NCBI GenBank assembly: GCA_964404285.1
Contig: CAYOJK010000003.1
Location: 124,001 to 188,000, forward strand
DNA: 64,000 bases
From: JBASEY01 sp964404285
Lineage (GTDB): Bacteria > CSSED10-310
Direction: 5' to 3'
In this document: one piece after another, positions 46,446 to 54,265 of the stretch
Layout of the letters: each line of letters opens with the position of its first letter
How positions within the stretch are numbered: position 1 is the stretch's first letter
The notes under the pieces: generated by a model
The model's database searches: none
What the model was told of the DNA's origin: nothing
Seen by the model: only the letters and a program-made list of their open reading frames with translations
Position numbers and translations under genes: made by a program

Positions 46446-46933
46446 AAAAGCATGCAAAGTATCATTTTCAATTCGTAATCGATGATTGTAAAAACAATCT
46501 TAAAACTCAGGCAGATCGAATCATGACTTTACGAAAAGATATGGAGTTATGTAAAAAACTGGAATTAGAAGAGTGGAAAAATATTGAACAGTTTCAAATA
46601 AATATCCAAAATAACGTCCGCCAACTAGTAGATCATCGCAACGAGTTACGATTAGAAGAAATAACTTTATATTATTGGACTTCAAGTGGATTTCATCGTC
46701 AAAAGCGATTATGTCTGAATAATATTCAACATCTTCAGAAAAAACATCAAAATTTGCAACGGCTCTTGCTGCAGCATGAAAAGCTCGTAAAGGATTTGTT
46801 TAAAAAATTAAATCAATATGAAGCACACAAACAAAAAATAGAGTGGGCAAGCAAGAACTATTTGAAGCAATCAGACTTAAAGAAAGAAGAAGATTTTTTG
46901 GTTTTAAATGGATCCAGAAGGGTCAAAAAATGA
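46442..46933 (+). CDS. sctO: T3SS ATPase stalk protein SctO (YscO/FliJ-like)
   Basis: A 163-residue protein made almost entirely of two long charged helices with a turn near residue 80, as expected for a FliJ-type coiled-coil hairpin inside the SctN ring. It follows sctN with an ATGA overlap, the conserved N-O order. Sequence similarity in the family is low, so the call rests on coiled-coil form and position. Confidence 0.75.
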   Translation: MKKHAKYHFQFVIDDCKNNLKTQADRIMTLRKDMELCKKLELEEWKNIEQFQINIQNNVRQLVDHRNELRLEEITLYYWTSSGFHRQKRLCLNNIQHLQKKHQNLQRLLLQHEKLVKDLFKKLNQYEAHKQKIEWASKNYLKQSDLKKEEDFLVLNGSRRVKK

Positions 46934-47481
46934 CGATTCAACGTATCACAGTAGATGTTAACAAGTTTGATTCCAGGCTTCAAGCAAAAATAACGGAAGC
47001 TAGGCCCAAGAAAAGATTCAAATTTATAATAGATCAAGAACATGATAACAGGTCAAAACACATAGAAAGTCTGTTTTCTCTTAGGTCAAATTTAGGTACA
47101 TTTTCTTTCTCTGAAGATTGCAAAAAGTGCGTAAATACTAAGACTTTTAATTGGAACACACTGGAAAATACTCTTGTGACACTATCTCTTTGTATTGAGA
47201 AGAGCAGAAATATTTCCCATAAAATACAATTTCTTTTTGATTCTGGAGATTTCGGTATTCTGAGGATTACAGCATCCAAAGATTTATCAGGTATTTATAT
47301 TTATTTGAATGGAAGCAGCAGGTTAAAGAAAAAGATTTCAGAAAAGTTATCGTGTTTAAATAAAAATCTGTCAAATGTTATAAAAACTCCAATCAGGATA
47401 ATGTGTTATGAAGAAAAAGAAAATATTGGTGTCAACGACTTAAACGCCAATCACGGATTTGAAGACCATGCCAACGAATAA
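46930..47481 (+). CDS. sctP: T3SS needle-length regulator SctP (candidate)
   Basis: ATG 46930 lies in an ATGA overlap with sctO; the frame extends upstream only as a shadow. The protein is 183 residues. Residues about 105-170 (GDFGILRITASKDLSGIYIYL to IKTPIRIMC) look like the FliK/YscP C-terminal substrate-switch fold: alternating beta strands, an amphipathic helix, then a strand. The N-terminal part is Lys-rich and disordered. It is shorter than many SctP rulers. The assignment relies on position between sctO and sctQ. Confidence 0.55.
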   Translation: MTIQRITVDVNKFDSRLQAKITEARPKKRFKFIIDQEHDNRSKHIESLFSLRSNLGTFSFSEDCKKCVNTKTFNWNTLENTLVTLSLCIEKSRNISHKIQFLFDSGDFGILRITASKDLSGIYIYLNGSSRLKKKISEKLSCLNKNLSNVIKTPIRIMCYEEKENIGVNDLNANHGFEDHANE

Positions 47482-49024
47482 TAACATCGTTAGTCTTGAT
47501 CAGGATTTAAATGCTCGGAATGTCTGTAAATATATAAAACCGATTTTGCCTTATTATTCAGCTGAATTAGCTGAACAAAAAAGCCGAGCGCTCCAAGTAT
47601 TATATTCTTTCAAAGAATTTACCCAAGCATCGGATGAAATAAAGAAAAAGGCGTATAAATGTTTAAAACTGCCCACCGATCCTATGCCTATTTATACGGT
47701 TGTGTGCTCGGCAAATGGAAAAAATTGGTGCAGCATCGATCTCTTTCCGGGAAAACATTATATTGTTGGTAGAAGTAAAAAATCTGATATCGTATTAAAT
47801 GATCCAAAAGTCAGTGGTTTGCATTGTATTTTGAAAATAGATGATCTTGGTCGTCTATTTATTATGGATGCTGCCAGTCAGAATGGAACGTATCTGGACG
47901 GATTGCCGATTCAACCACAAAAAAGTAGTTCTTTTTCGCTTTCGTCTACAATTAGGACGGGTTCCACTGAATGGAAATTTTCGCGTAGCTGGAAAAGACT
48001 TAATGATGAAATTCAAGACAGTTTTTCTCTGATTTTTAAAGTAAAATCAGAAAAATCATCTGCTTTTCAGCGCCATAAATGTATAGTGAAAGACACCAAG
48101 AACGAACAGTCTTTTTATATTTATATTTCTTTGCCGGATGCTCATGAGTTGTTGCTGAAATATTTTGGGTTGCCTCCGATGCTAACAGCCTGTGTATCAC
48201 TACCTGATCAATTACTTTCCGAGTGGAAAACGATTTATATTGAATCTTTAATTGATAGTATCAATATGGTTTTCAAAGACCTTTTCCAATTAGAGTATTT
48301 AAAAGAAGAGTATCAGATTTTGGATAACCTCATCCAATGCGACCTGGTGATCGATAACATCCTGCAACAGTATATAATTACAATTTTGATCGATCCTGTA
48401 ACTTTTTCTGATTATAGCGATTTTTATAACAATCATATTTTGACATTATCAAAGCCTGTATTTCCAGACGGCTTAGAATCTCTAGCTATCACTTTTCGTT
48501 GCACTTCGCGGTGTATTGTTTTTAATTTGTCTCAATTTAAAAAACTGAAAAAAGGGGATGTTTTACTTCCCGGATGGAATGTTCGAAAAACCTTCATAGA
48601 GAATAGATCGAGCTCGTTCATTTATCTTTCTGTAACAGGCAAAGAGAAATGCCGGCAAGTTATGGAATGCGATTGTTGCTTTATTGAGGACAAAGTATTG
48701 TTACGAACCAATGAGTTAAGTATCAATAATAAGGAGAATAAAATGAATCAGTCTGATAAAGAGGTGATATCTTTGTGCGAAACACGATTTTTGGATTTAA
48801 GTTCTGAACCTATTGTTTCGATGAAAATAGAAATCGGACGTTTAGAGCTTACACTCGAACAAGTATCTCATCTGAAGCCGGGGATTTTATTATCTGTTGA
48901 GAGAAAAATTGAGGATCCTGTGGATATTTTGGTAGGTGACCGAGTAGTTGGAACAGGCCGATTAATACAAATTCATGATGAATATGGAGTTGAAATAGTC
49001 TCATGGAAGGAATTGAAACAATGA
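47468..49024 (+). CDS. sctQ: T3SS sorting-platform protein SctQ with N-terminal FHA domain
   Basis: A 518-residue protein from ATG 47468; a TTG at 47459 is the alternative. Residues about 75-150 are a clear FHA domain. Arg102 (VGRSKKSD), Ser116 and His119 (VSGLH) and Asn139-Gly140 (NGTYL) are the positions that bind phosphothreonine and shape the fold. A middle region of low similarity follows. Then come two SpoA-type domains: about 345-420 (with LKKGDVLLPGW) and 445-518 (with LTLEQVSHLKPGILL and VGDRVVGTGRL). An internal start makes the last 93 residues separately. FHA on SctQ is unusual; T3SS FHA domains normally belong to SctD. Confidence 0.85.
   Translation: MPTNNNIVSLDQDLNARNVCKYIKPILPYYSAELAEQKSRALQVLYSFKEFTQASDEIKKKAYKCLKLPTDPMPIYTVVCSANGKNWCSIDLFPGKHYIVGRSKKSDIVLNDPKVSGLHCILKIDDLGRLFIMDAASQNGTYLDGLPIQPQKSSSFSLSSTIRTGSTEWKFSRSWKRLNDEIQDSFSLIFKVKSEKSSAFQRHKCIVKDTKNEQSFYIYISLPDAHELLLKYFGLPPMLTACVSLPDQLLSEWKTIYIESLIDSINMVFKDLFQLEYLKEEYQILDNLIQCDLVIDNILQQYIITILIDPVTFSDYSDFYNNHILTLSKPVFPDGLESLAITFRCTSRCIVFNLSQFKKLKKGDVLLPGWNVRKTFIENRSSSFIYLSVTGKEKCRQVMECDCCFIEDKVLLRTNELSINNKENKMNQSDKEVISLCETRFLDLSSEPIVSMKIEIGRLELTLEQVSHLKPGILLSVERKIEDPVDILVGDRVVGTGRLIQIHDEYGVEIVSWKELKQ
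48731..48745 (+). promoter_or_regulatory. Internal ribosome-binding site and start for SctQ-C
   Basis: AAGGAG at 48731-48736, six bases, then ATG at 48743-48745, in frame with sctQ. Translation from here gives a 93-residue protein containing only the second SpoA domain. Yersinia YscQ and Salmonella SpaO make such a C-terminal product by internal initiation. Confidence 0.75.
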
Positions 49025-49323
49025 CTTTGCAGGCTGTGAAAATCGTTTTTTTAACATTGGGAATGGTTGCCCTGGCAATCTGGTTCATTCGAGTGATCAT
49101 GGCGGGCAAAATAAACATTTCAAATCAGAAAGAATCACTTATAGAGATAATAGATAGAAAAAAAATTATGACCAAGGTGGAATTAGTTGCTATTTCTTTC
49201 GAAAAGCAAAAAATTCTAATGAGTATTACTGGTGACACTGTCAAGGTTTTAACGAGCTTGCCTGCTGTTCAATTTGACAGCCAGTCGGAATGTCAAACAT
49301 TTGAAGTAAAGGAGTGTCGATAA
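49021..49323 (+). CDS. FliO-like small membrane protein of the T3SS export gate
   Basis: A 100-residue protein; ATG 49021 sits in an ATGA overlap with sctQ behind GGAAGGA, better than ATG 49003. One membrane helix (about 5-27) is followed by a short soluble domain with FliO-like strands (KVELVAISFEKQKILMSI, then VKVLTSLPAV). The place between sctQ and sctR matches flagellar fliN-fliO-fliP order. FliO helps assemble the FliP ring and is generally missing from non-flagellar T3SS. The match is by architecture, length and gene order. Confidence 0.6.
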   Translation: MTLQAVKIVFLTLGMVALAIWFIRVIMAGKINISNQKESLIEIIDRKKIMTKVELVAISFEKQKILMSITGDTVKVLTSLPAVQFDSQSECQTFEVKECR

Positions 49324-49991
49324 TGTTTGGTGATGCATTTATCAATCAACCATTTATGGCAATAATCTCCTTTGCATTTCTTTCTATGATTCCTTTTTTC
49401 TTTGTTACCGCTACATCTTTTATCAAACTGACAGCCGTTTTCTCGATAATGAGATCTGCCCTGGGAACACCTCAGATACCACCGAATATAGTAATCACAG
49501 GTTTAGCTCTTGTTTTAACAGGGATTATCATGATGCCGGTGGGTATGGAGATTCAGCTTCAATGTGCTCAAAATGGAATTCATTGGAATAATTTTCATGA
49601 GCAGAAAACGGATGCTGAAAGTCTCGAGGTTCTTTGGAGTTGTATAAAAAGTCCTGTTTCAACTTTTTTAAGTCGTCATATTCATGAGAAAGAGTGGGTC
49701 ATGGTGCGAGAAATGGCTTGCGAATTCAGGGGTTCTGACTTGAGTCACGAGAACATTTTTATTTTGATGGCAGCTTTTATTTTATCTGAATTAAAGGAAG
49801 CTTTTCAGATTGGATTTTTAATTTTTTTACCGTTTATCGTTATTGATATGATCGTAGCAAATATTCTGCAATCATTGGGAATGGTTATGCTATCGCCATC
49901 GACTATTTCGTTACCCTTCAAGCTTTTGTTGTTTGTGCTTGCTGATGGTTGGTATTTGATTGTTGAAGGATTGCTTTCGGGATATTTATAG
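49323..49991 (+). CDS. sctR: T3SS export-gate protein SctR (FliP family)
   Basis: A 222-residue polytopic protein; ATG 49323 overlaps the previous stop (TAATG) with AAGGAG eight bases upstream. Family blocks are present: TSFIKLTAVFSIMRSALGTPQIPPN, ILSELKEAFQIGFLIFLPF and GMVMLSPSTISLPFKLLLFVLADGW. SctR pentamers, with SctS and SctT, form the conical gate of the secretion channel. Confidence 0.95.
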   Translation: MFGDAFINQPFMAIISFAFLSMIPFFFVTATSFIKLTAVFSIMRSALGTPQIPPNIVITGLALVLTGIIMMPVGMEIQLQCAQNGIHWNNFHEQKTDAESLEVLWSCIKSPVSTFLSRHIHEKEWVMVREMACEFRGSDLSHENIFILMAAFILSELKEAFQIGFLIFLPFIVIDMIVANILQSLGMVMLSPSTISLPFKLLLFVLADGWYLIVEGLLSGYL

Positions 49992-50001
49992 GGTGATCAA
50001 T

Positions 50002-50280
50002 ATGGAAGATGTGATAATTTCTGCTTTACGAGAAGCGATTTGTGTAACTTGTTATGCTTCATTACCCGCTCTCGTTATAGCTTTAATGGTAGGATTGGGT
50101 ATCAGTTTATTTCAGGCTATTACTCAAATTCAAGAGCAAACACTGTCTTACATACCCAAAATTCTTTGCGTATTTCTAGTTTTGATGATGTCCGCAAACT
50201 GGATGATGCAAATTGTGGTTCGTTTTGCGGAGAAAATCTTTTCTGAATTCGAATCGCTTATAGGTTTGAGCGGATGGTAA
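50002..50280 (+). CDS. sctS: T3SS export-gate protein SctS (FliQ family)
   Basis: A 92-residue protein with two membrane helices (about 14-40 and 50-72) and the conserved loop QAITQIQEQTLSYIPKI. The start is ATG 50002 behind GGGTGA. It overlaps sctT by seven bases. Confidence 0.95.
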   Translation: MEDVIISALREAICVTCYASLPALVIALMVGLGISLFQAITQIQEQTLSYIPKILCVFLVLMMSANWMMQIVVRFAEKIFSEFESLIGLSGW

Positions 50281-51026
50281 TCGATCTGGATTATGTGCGG
50301 TTATTGTGTTTGATATTGGCTAGAATAGTTCCTGTATGTACTTTTTCTCCGGCATTAGGAGCCAGATTATTTGATGTGAAGTCTAGATTGGGAATTGCGA
50401 TAGTTCTGGCAGTGGCAATGTCATCGGCCTTCAGTCCTATAGAGATTTCAGATTTCGGGGCTTCGCTAATTCTGCAACTGATAGTTGGAATAGTGTTAGC
50501 ATTATTTTCAGCCGTCCCATTTTATGCGATTCAATCAATAGGTGAATGGATAGATTTACACAGAGGTGAAACTCTATCATCGGTTTTAATCCCACATATG
50601 GAATCCAGGGCATCAGCTTTGGGTCGATTATATTTATTGTTCTCTGTCGCCATATTTTTTGCGTCTAATGGCCATTTGACGCTTATATCCGAGCTGATGA
50701 CAAGTTTCCAAATCATTCCAATTTATCATGGAAGCTGGGATAAAGGGTTTTATTTTCGGAATTTACCGGGAATGAATGAGTGGAGTCGGCAGATAGGTGA
50801 TTTGTTTTTCGTTGCTGTAAAATTTGCCATACCGACAGTGTTTTGTCTTTGGATAACGGATATTGTTCTAGGCATTTTGAATCGGACAGCTCCATCATTA
50901 CAGGTGTTTTTTCTAGGGCTTCCATTAAAAATGTGGGTGGGTATAGCGGTAACTGGGCTTGTGATAGGGTTAAGTGTTGAGTCAATGACGAAATATATTC
51001 TTATGTCTGTAGCGTTGTTTACTTGA
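50274..51026 (+). CDS. sctT: T3SS export-gate protein SctT (FliR family)
   Basis: A 250-residue polytopic protein of FliR type, with about six membrane helices. Signatures include LARIVPVCTFSPALGA near the N-terminus and GEWIDLHRGETLSSV in the middle. It is the last secretion gene of the operon. sctU, which usually follows, is absent; clpX starts 55 bases on. Confidence 0.93.
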   Translation: MVIDLDYVRLLCLILARIVPVCTFSPALGARLFDVKSRLGIAIVLAVAMSSAFSPIEISDFGASLILQLIVGIVLALFSAVPFYAIQSIGEWIDLHRGETLSSVLIPHMESRASALGRLYLLFSVAIFFASNGHLTLISELMTSFQIIPIYHGSWDKGFYFRNLPGMNEWSRQIGDLFFVAVKFAIPTVFCLWITDIVLGILNRTAPSLQVFFLGLPLKMWVGIAVTGLVIGLSVESMTKYILMSVALFT

Positions 51027-51081
51027 CGAAACTCTTTTGAAAAATTACAGTATATCAGCAGGTTTCGATAAGGAGGCTGGA

Positions 51082-52338
51082 TTGGCGCGGGAAGAGATTA
51101 ATTTACATCATCGATGTTCATTTTGTGGCAGGTCACAAAATGAAATTCGCACCTTAATTGCTGGTCCTCGCGTTTATATTTGCAACGAATGTGTTGACCA
51201 GTGTAATCGGATGCTTCAGGAAGGTAGGAAAATTATTGATGATGAGTTTTTGTCGGATAATTTTGAGTTGCCGACGCCCAAAGAAATCAAAGCCTACCTC
51301 GACAGATATGTAATTGGTCAAGACAGAGCTAAAAAGTTATTAGCAGTCGCAGTTTATAGCCATTATAGACGAATTGCTCACGCATCTGAAAATACGGAAG
51401 AATCAGAAAATTATGTTCGTCTGGAAAAGTCAAATATACTGCTATTAGGCCCTACAGGGTCTGGAAAAACCTTATTAGCTCAAACGTTAGCGCGCTTTTT
51501 GAAAGTTCCATTTATTGTTGCAGATGCTACGACTCTTACGGAGGCGGGCTATGTTGGTGAGGATGTTGAAACAATAATTCAAAAGCTGTTATTAGCTGCG
51601 AATATGAATATTGAGAAAGCCCAACGAGGTATAATTTATATTGATGAAATAGATAAGATAACTCGTAAATCTGAGAATCCTTCAATTACACGAGATGTCT
51701 CTGGTGAAGGGGTTCAGCAGGCTTTATTGAAAATCCTTGAAGGGACAGTTGCTCACGTGCCGCCTCAAGGGGGACGAAAACATCCCAGCCAGGAAACCAT
51801 ACCTGTGGACACATCTGAAATTCTATTTATTGTAGGTGGCGCGTTTATTGGTTTACGGGAGATTATAAGTCAGCGTATTAATTTAAAACGACTTGGATTT
51901 GGAGTAGAATCACAGATGGTGCACACACAATCCAATGAGATTCTAGCTCAAGTCCAGCCGCAAGATCTGATAAAATATGGTTTGATTCCTGAGTTTGTTG
52001 GCCGTTTACCGATTGTGGCGACATTGAATGAGTTAACTGAGGATGATTTGATAAGAATTTTAACTGAACCAAAGAATTCAATAGTCAAGCAATATGAGAC
52101 GATGTTTCGTTTTGAAGGCTCTAAGTTAACGATAACATCGGAAGCTATTAAGGCAATTGCCGAGGAGGCGAAAGCGCGAAAAACTGGTGCGCGAGGCTTG
52201 AGGTCGATTTTTGAAAATATTATGTTGGATATTATGTTTGATCTTCCATCAATGACAGGTCTTCGCGAATGCTCGATTACGGAGGATGTGGTCCTTAAGG
52301 GTGACGATCCGATAACGATTTTTGAGAAGACCGGTTAA
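51082..52338 (+). CDS. clpX: ATP-dependent Clp protease ATPase subunit ClpX
   Basis: I chose TTG 51082, which has AAGGAGG five bases upstream; the frame extends to TTG 51037 without a ribosome-binding site. The protein is 418 residues. A zinc-binding head (CSFCGRSQ and CNECVDQC) is followed by the AAA+ core: Walker A GPTGSGKT, pore loop GYVGED, Walker B GIIYIDEIDKI, and the sensor region GLIPEFVGRLP. ClpX unfolds tagged proteins for ClpP. No clpP lies in the window. It follows sctT by 55 bases, so it may be read from the T3SS promoter. Confidence 0.96.
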   Translation: MAREEINLHHRCSFCGRSQNEIRTLIAGPRVYICNECVDQCNRMLQEGRKIIDDEFLSDNFELPTPKEIKAYLDRYVIGQDRAKKLLAVAVYSHYRRIAHASENTEESENYVRLEKSNILLLGPTGSGKTLLAQTLARFLKVPFIVADATTLTEAGYVGEDVETIIQKLLLAANMNIEKAQRGIIYIDEIDKITRKSENPSITRDVSGEGVQQALLKILEGTVAHVPPQGGRKHPSQETIPVDTSEILFIVGGAFIGLREIISQRINLKRLGFGVESQMVHTQSNEILAQVQPQDLIKYGLIPEFVGRLPIVATLNELTEDDLIRILTEPKNSIVKQYETMFRFEGSKLTITSEAIKAIAEEAKARKTGARGLRSIFENIMLDIMFDLPSMTGLRECSITEDVVLKGDDPITIFEKTG

Positions 52339-52382
52339 TCAAAGGTTTTCATTGTGTTTACCGTTTTCAAAGGTTTAAATAG

Positions 52383-52412
52383 TTCAAAGAATGTGTTACA
52401 ATATGGTATAAT
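52383..52412 (+). promoter_or_regulatory. Probable extended -10 promoter of the pil operon
   Basis: TATAAT at 52407-52412 is preceded by TGG, giving an extended -10. TTCAAA at 52383-52388 lies 18 bases upstream as a weak -35. Translation starts at 52424 or 52436. Confidence 0.6.
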
Positions 52413-52435
52413 TTGTCCTGAGGATGGTATCGAAA

Positions 52436-54253
52436 ATGAGTGAACGATTAGGCGAAATATTAGTACGGGAAGGGCTTATTACCCCGGAACAGCTAGAAGA
52501 AGCACTGAAATATCAAGGAAAGCATGGTGGCAGGCTCGGAAGTGCGATTGTAAAATTAAAATTTGCTGCTGAAGAGGATGTAACAGATATTTTATCGGAG
52601 CAGTTCAGTGTTCCTTCGATAAATTTGGGTAGCTTTGATATTGAGAAATCTGTTTTAAAGCTGATCCCAGCGGAAGTTGCTCGAAAATATATGCTTATAC
52701 CTATTAGCAGAACCGGAGCATCGTTGACACTGGCAATGGCGGATCCTTCTAATGTCTTTGCGCAAGACGACATTAAATTTATGACGGGTTACCATGTTGA
52801 ACCGGTAGTCGCTTCTGAGGATGCGATAGCACGCTCAATCGAAAAATATTACGGGTCCGGAAAAAGTCTGACGGTATCTTCAACTGAAATTGATATGCAT
52901 AGCGATGACCGGGCTCATTATTCAGATGATTATGACGATTTTGATGGTGACTCTGTCCAGCTTGAAGAAGGTATGGCCGAATTTATCAATGTTGATGACT
53001 TCGATGATCTGGTTTCTGGAGCCGTAGATGAATTAGAAGTTGTTGACGAAGATGAATCTGACGCCATCGTATCGGTAGAGGATCTTGAAGCGCCTATTGT
53101 CAAGTTGGTCAACGGTATTTTGATTAAAGCGATCAATATGGGTGTTTCCGACGTTCATTTTGAACCATACGAGAAATCATTTCGTGTCAGGACACGTCTG
53201 GATGGTGTTTTACGTAAAGAATTAGGACTACCGTTAAAAATCAAAGATGCAGTTACATCTCGTGTCAAAATTATGGCTAATTTGGATATATCAGAACGGC
53301 GTTTGCCACAAGATGGACGAATCAAAATGCGGCTTGGTCCAAAACGTGAAATAGATTTCAGGGTTTCAACTTTGCCGACGCTATTTGGGGAAAAGGTCGT
53401 TTTGCGTCTTTTGGATAAAACCAACTTACAGACTGATATGACCCAATTAGGTTTTGGCGAACGACAATTAGCCGAGTTTCAGGAAGCTATCCATAAGCCA
53501 TATGGCATGTGCTTGGTAACTGGACCAACAGGGTCAGGAAAAACAACGACGCTTTATTCCGCTTTAACTCAGTTGAACAGTATAAGCGATAACATAATGA
53601 CAGCAGAGGACCCGGTTGAATATAACTTGATGGGAATCAATCAGGTTCAAATGCATGATGCTATCGGATTGAATTTCGCTGCAGCGCTTCGTTCTTTTCT
53701 ACGACAGGATCCTGATATCATAATGGTCGGAGAAATTCGCGATTATGAGACGGCGGAAACTGCAATTAAGGCGGCATTGACAGGACATATGGTTTTATCC
53801 ACTATTCATACAAACGACGCCCCAACAACAATAAATAGGTTGTTGAATATGGGAGTTGAACCCTTCCTTGTGGCTTCGTCGGTTATTTCGATCGTCGCTC
53901 AACGTTTAGCTAGGACATTATGCCCTAAATGTGCAGAACCTGTTCAAATTCCCCATGAAGCTTTATTGCATATCGGTTTTAGTGAAAATGAAATCGGATC
54001 TTTTGATGTCAAAAAAGGTCGTGGTTGTCCGTATTGTTCTCATACTGGATACAAAGGGCGCGTAGCGCTTTTTGAAGTATTGACAATAACTGATGAAATT
54101 CGCGAGCTGGTTCTTCGTGGAGCTTCTGCGATGGAAATCCGGGAAACTGCCGTTGCTTTGGGAATGCAGACATTACGTCTTTCCGGGTTAGAGAAAATCA
54201 GAGAAGGTCGAACAACTGTTGAGGAAATAGTTCGCGTCACTTATGGAAATTAG
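52436..54253 (+). CDS. pilB: Type IV pilus extension ATPase PilB
   Basis: A protein of 605 residues from ATG 52436; ATG 52424 is also possible. The N-terminal MshEN/GspE-N domain (RLGEILVREGLITPEQLEEAL) is followed by a very acidic linker (about 155-205, Asp/Glu clusters). Then the ATPase: Walker A GPTGSGKTTT, the Asp-box region and Walker B DPDIIMVGEIRDYETAE, and a four-Cys zinc site (CPKC and CPYC). PilB drives pilus assembly at the inner membrane. pilT starts 12 bases downstream. Confidence 0.95.
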   Translation: MSERLGEILVREGLITPEQLEEALKYQGKHGGRLGSAIVKLKFAAEEDVTDILSEQFSVPSINLGSFDIEKSVLKLIPAEVARKYMLIPISRTGASLTLAMADPSNVFAQDDIKFMTGYHVEPVVASEDAIARSIEKYYGSGKSLTVSSTEIDMHSDDRAHYSDDYDDFDGDSVQLEEGMAEFINVDDFDDLVSGAVDELEVVDEDESDAIVSVEDLEAPIVKLVNGILIKAINMGVSDVHFEPYEKSFRVRTRLDGVLRKELGLPLKIKDAVTSRVKIMANLDISERRLPQDGRIKMRLGPKREIDFRVSTLPTLFGEKVVLRLLDKTNLQTDMTQLGFGERQLAEFQEAIHKPYGMCLVTGPTGSGKTTTLYSALTQLNSISDNIMTAEDPVEYNLMGINQVQMHDAIGLNFAAALRSFLRQDPDIIMVGEIRDYETAETAIKAALTGHMVLSTIHTNDAPTTINRLLNMGVEPFLVASSVISIVAQRLARTLCPKCAEPVQIPHEALLHIGFSENEIGSFDVKKGRGCPYCSHTGYKGRVALFEVLTITDEIRELVLRGASAMEIRETAVALGMQTLRLSGLEKIREGRTTVEEIVRVTYGN

Positions 54254-54265
54254 TTGAGGTATTCA

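Noticed and set aside
46843..46929. Upstream extension of sctP inside sctO
   Set aside because: ATG 46930 forms a standard ATGA overlap with the sctO stop, as elsewhere in the operon.
41485..51026. Flagellar operon
   Set aside because: SctJ is a YscJ-type lipoprotein with one C-terminal helix, SctI is rod-like, and no flagellin, hook or FliF/FliG gene is present.
52930..53424. Antisense frames opposite pilB, rich in Ser
   Set aside because: The Ser runs mirror the Asp-rich linker and ATPase codons of pilB; they are shadows.
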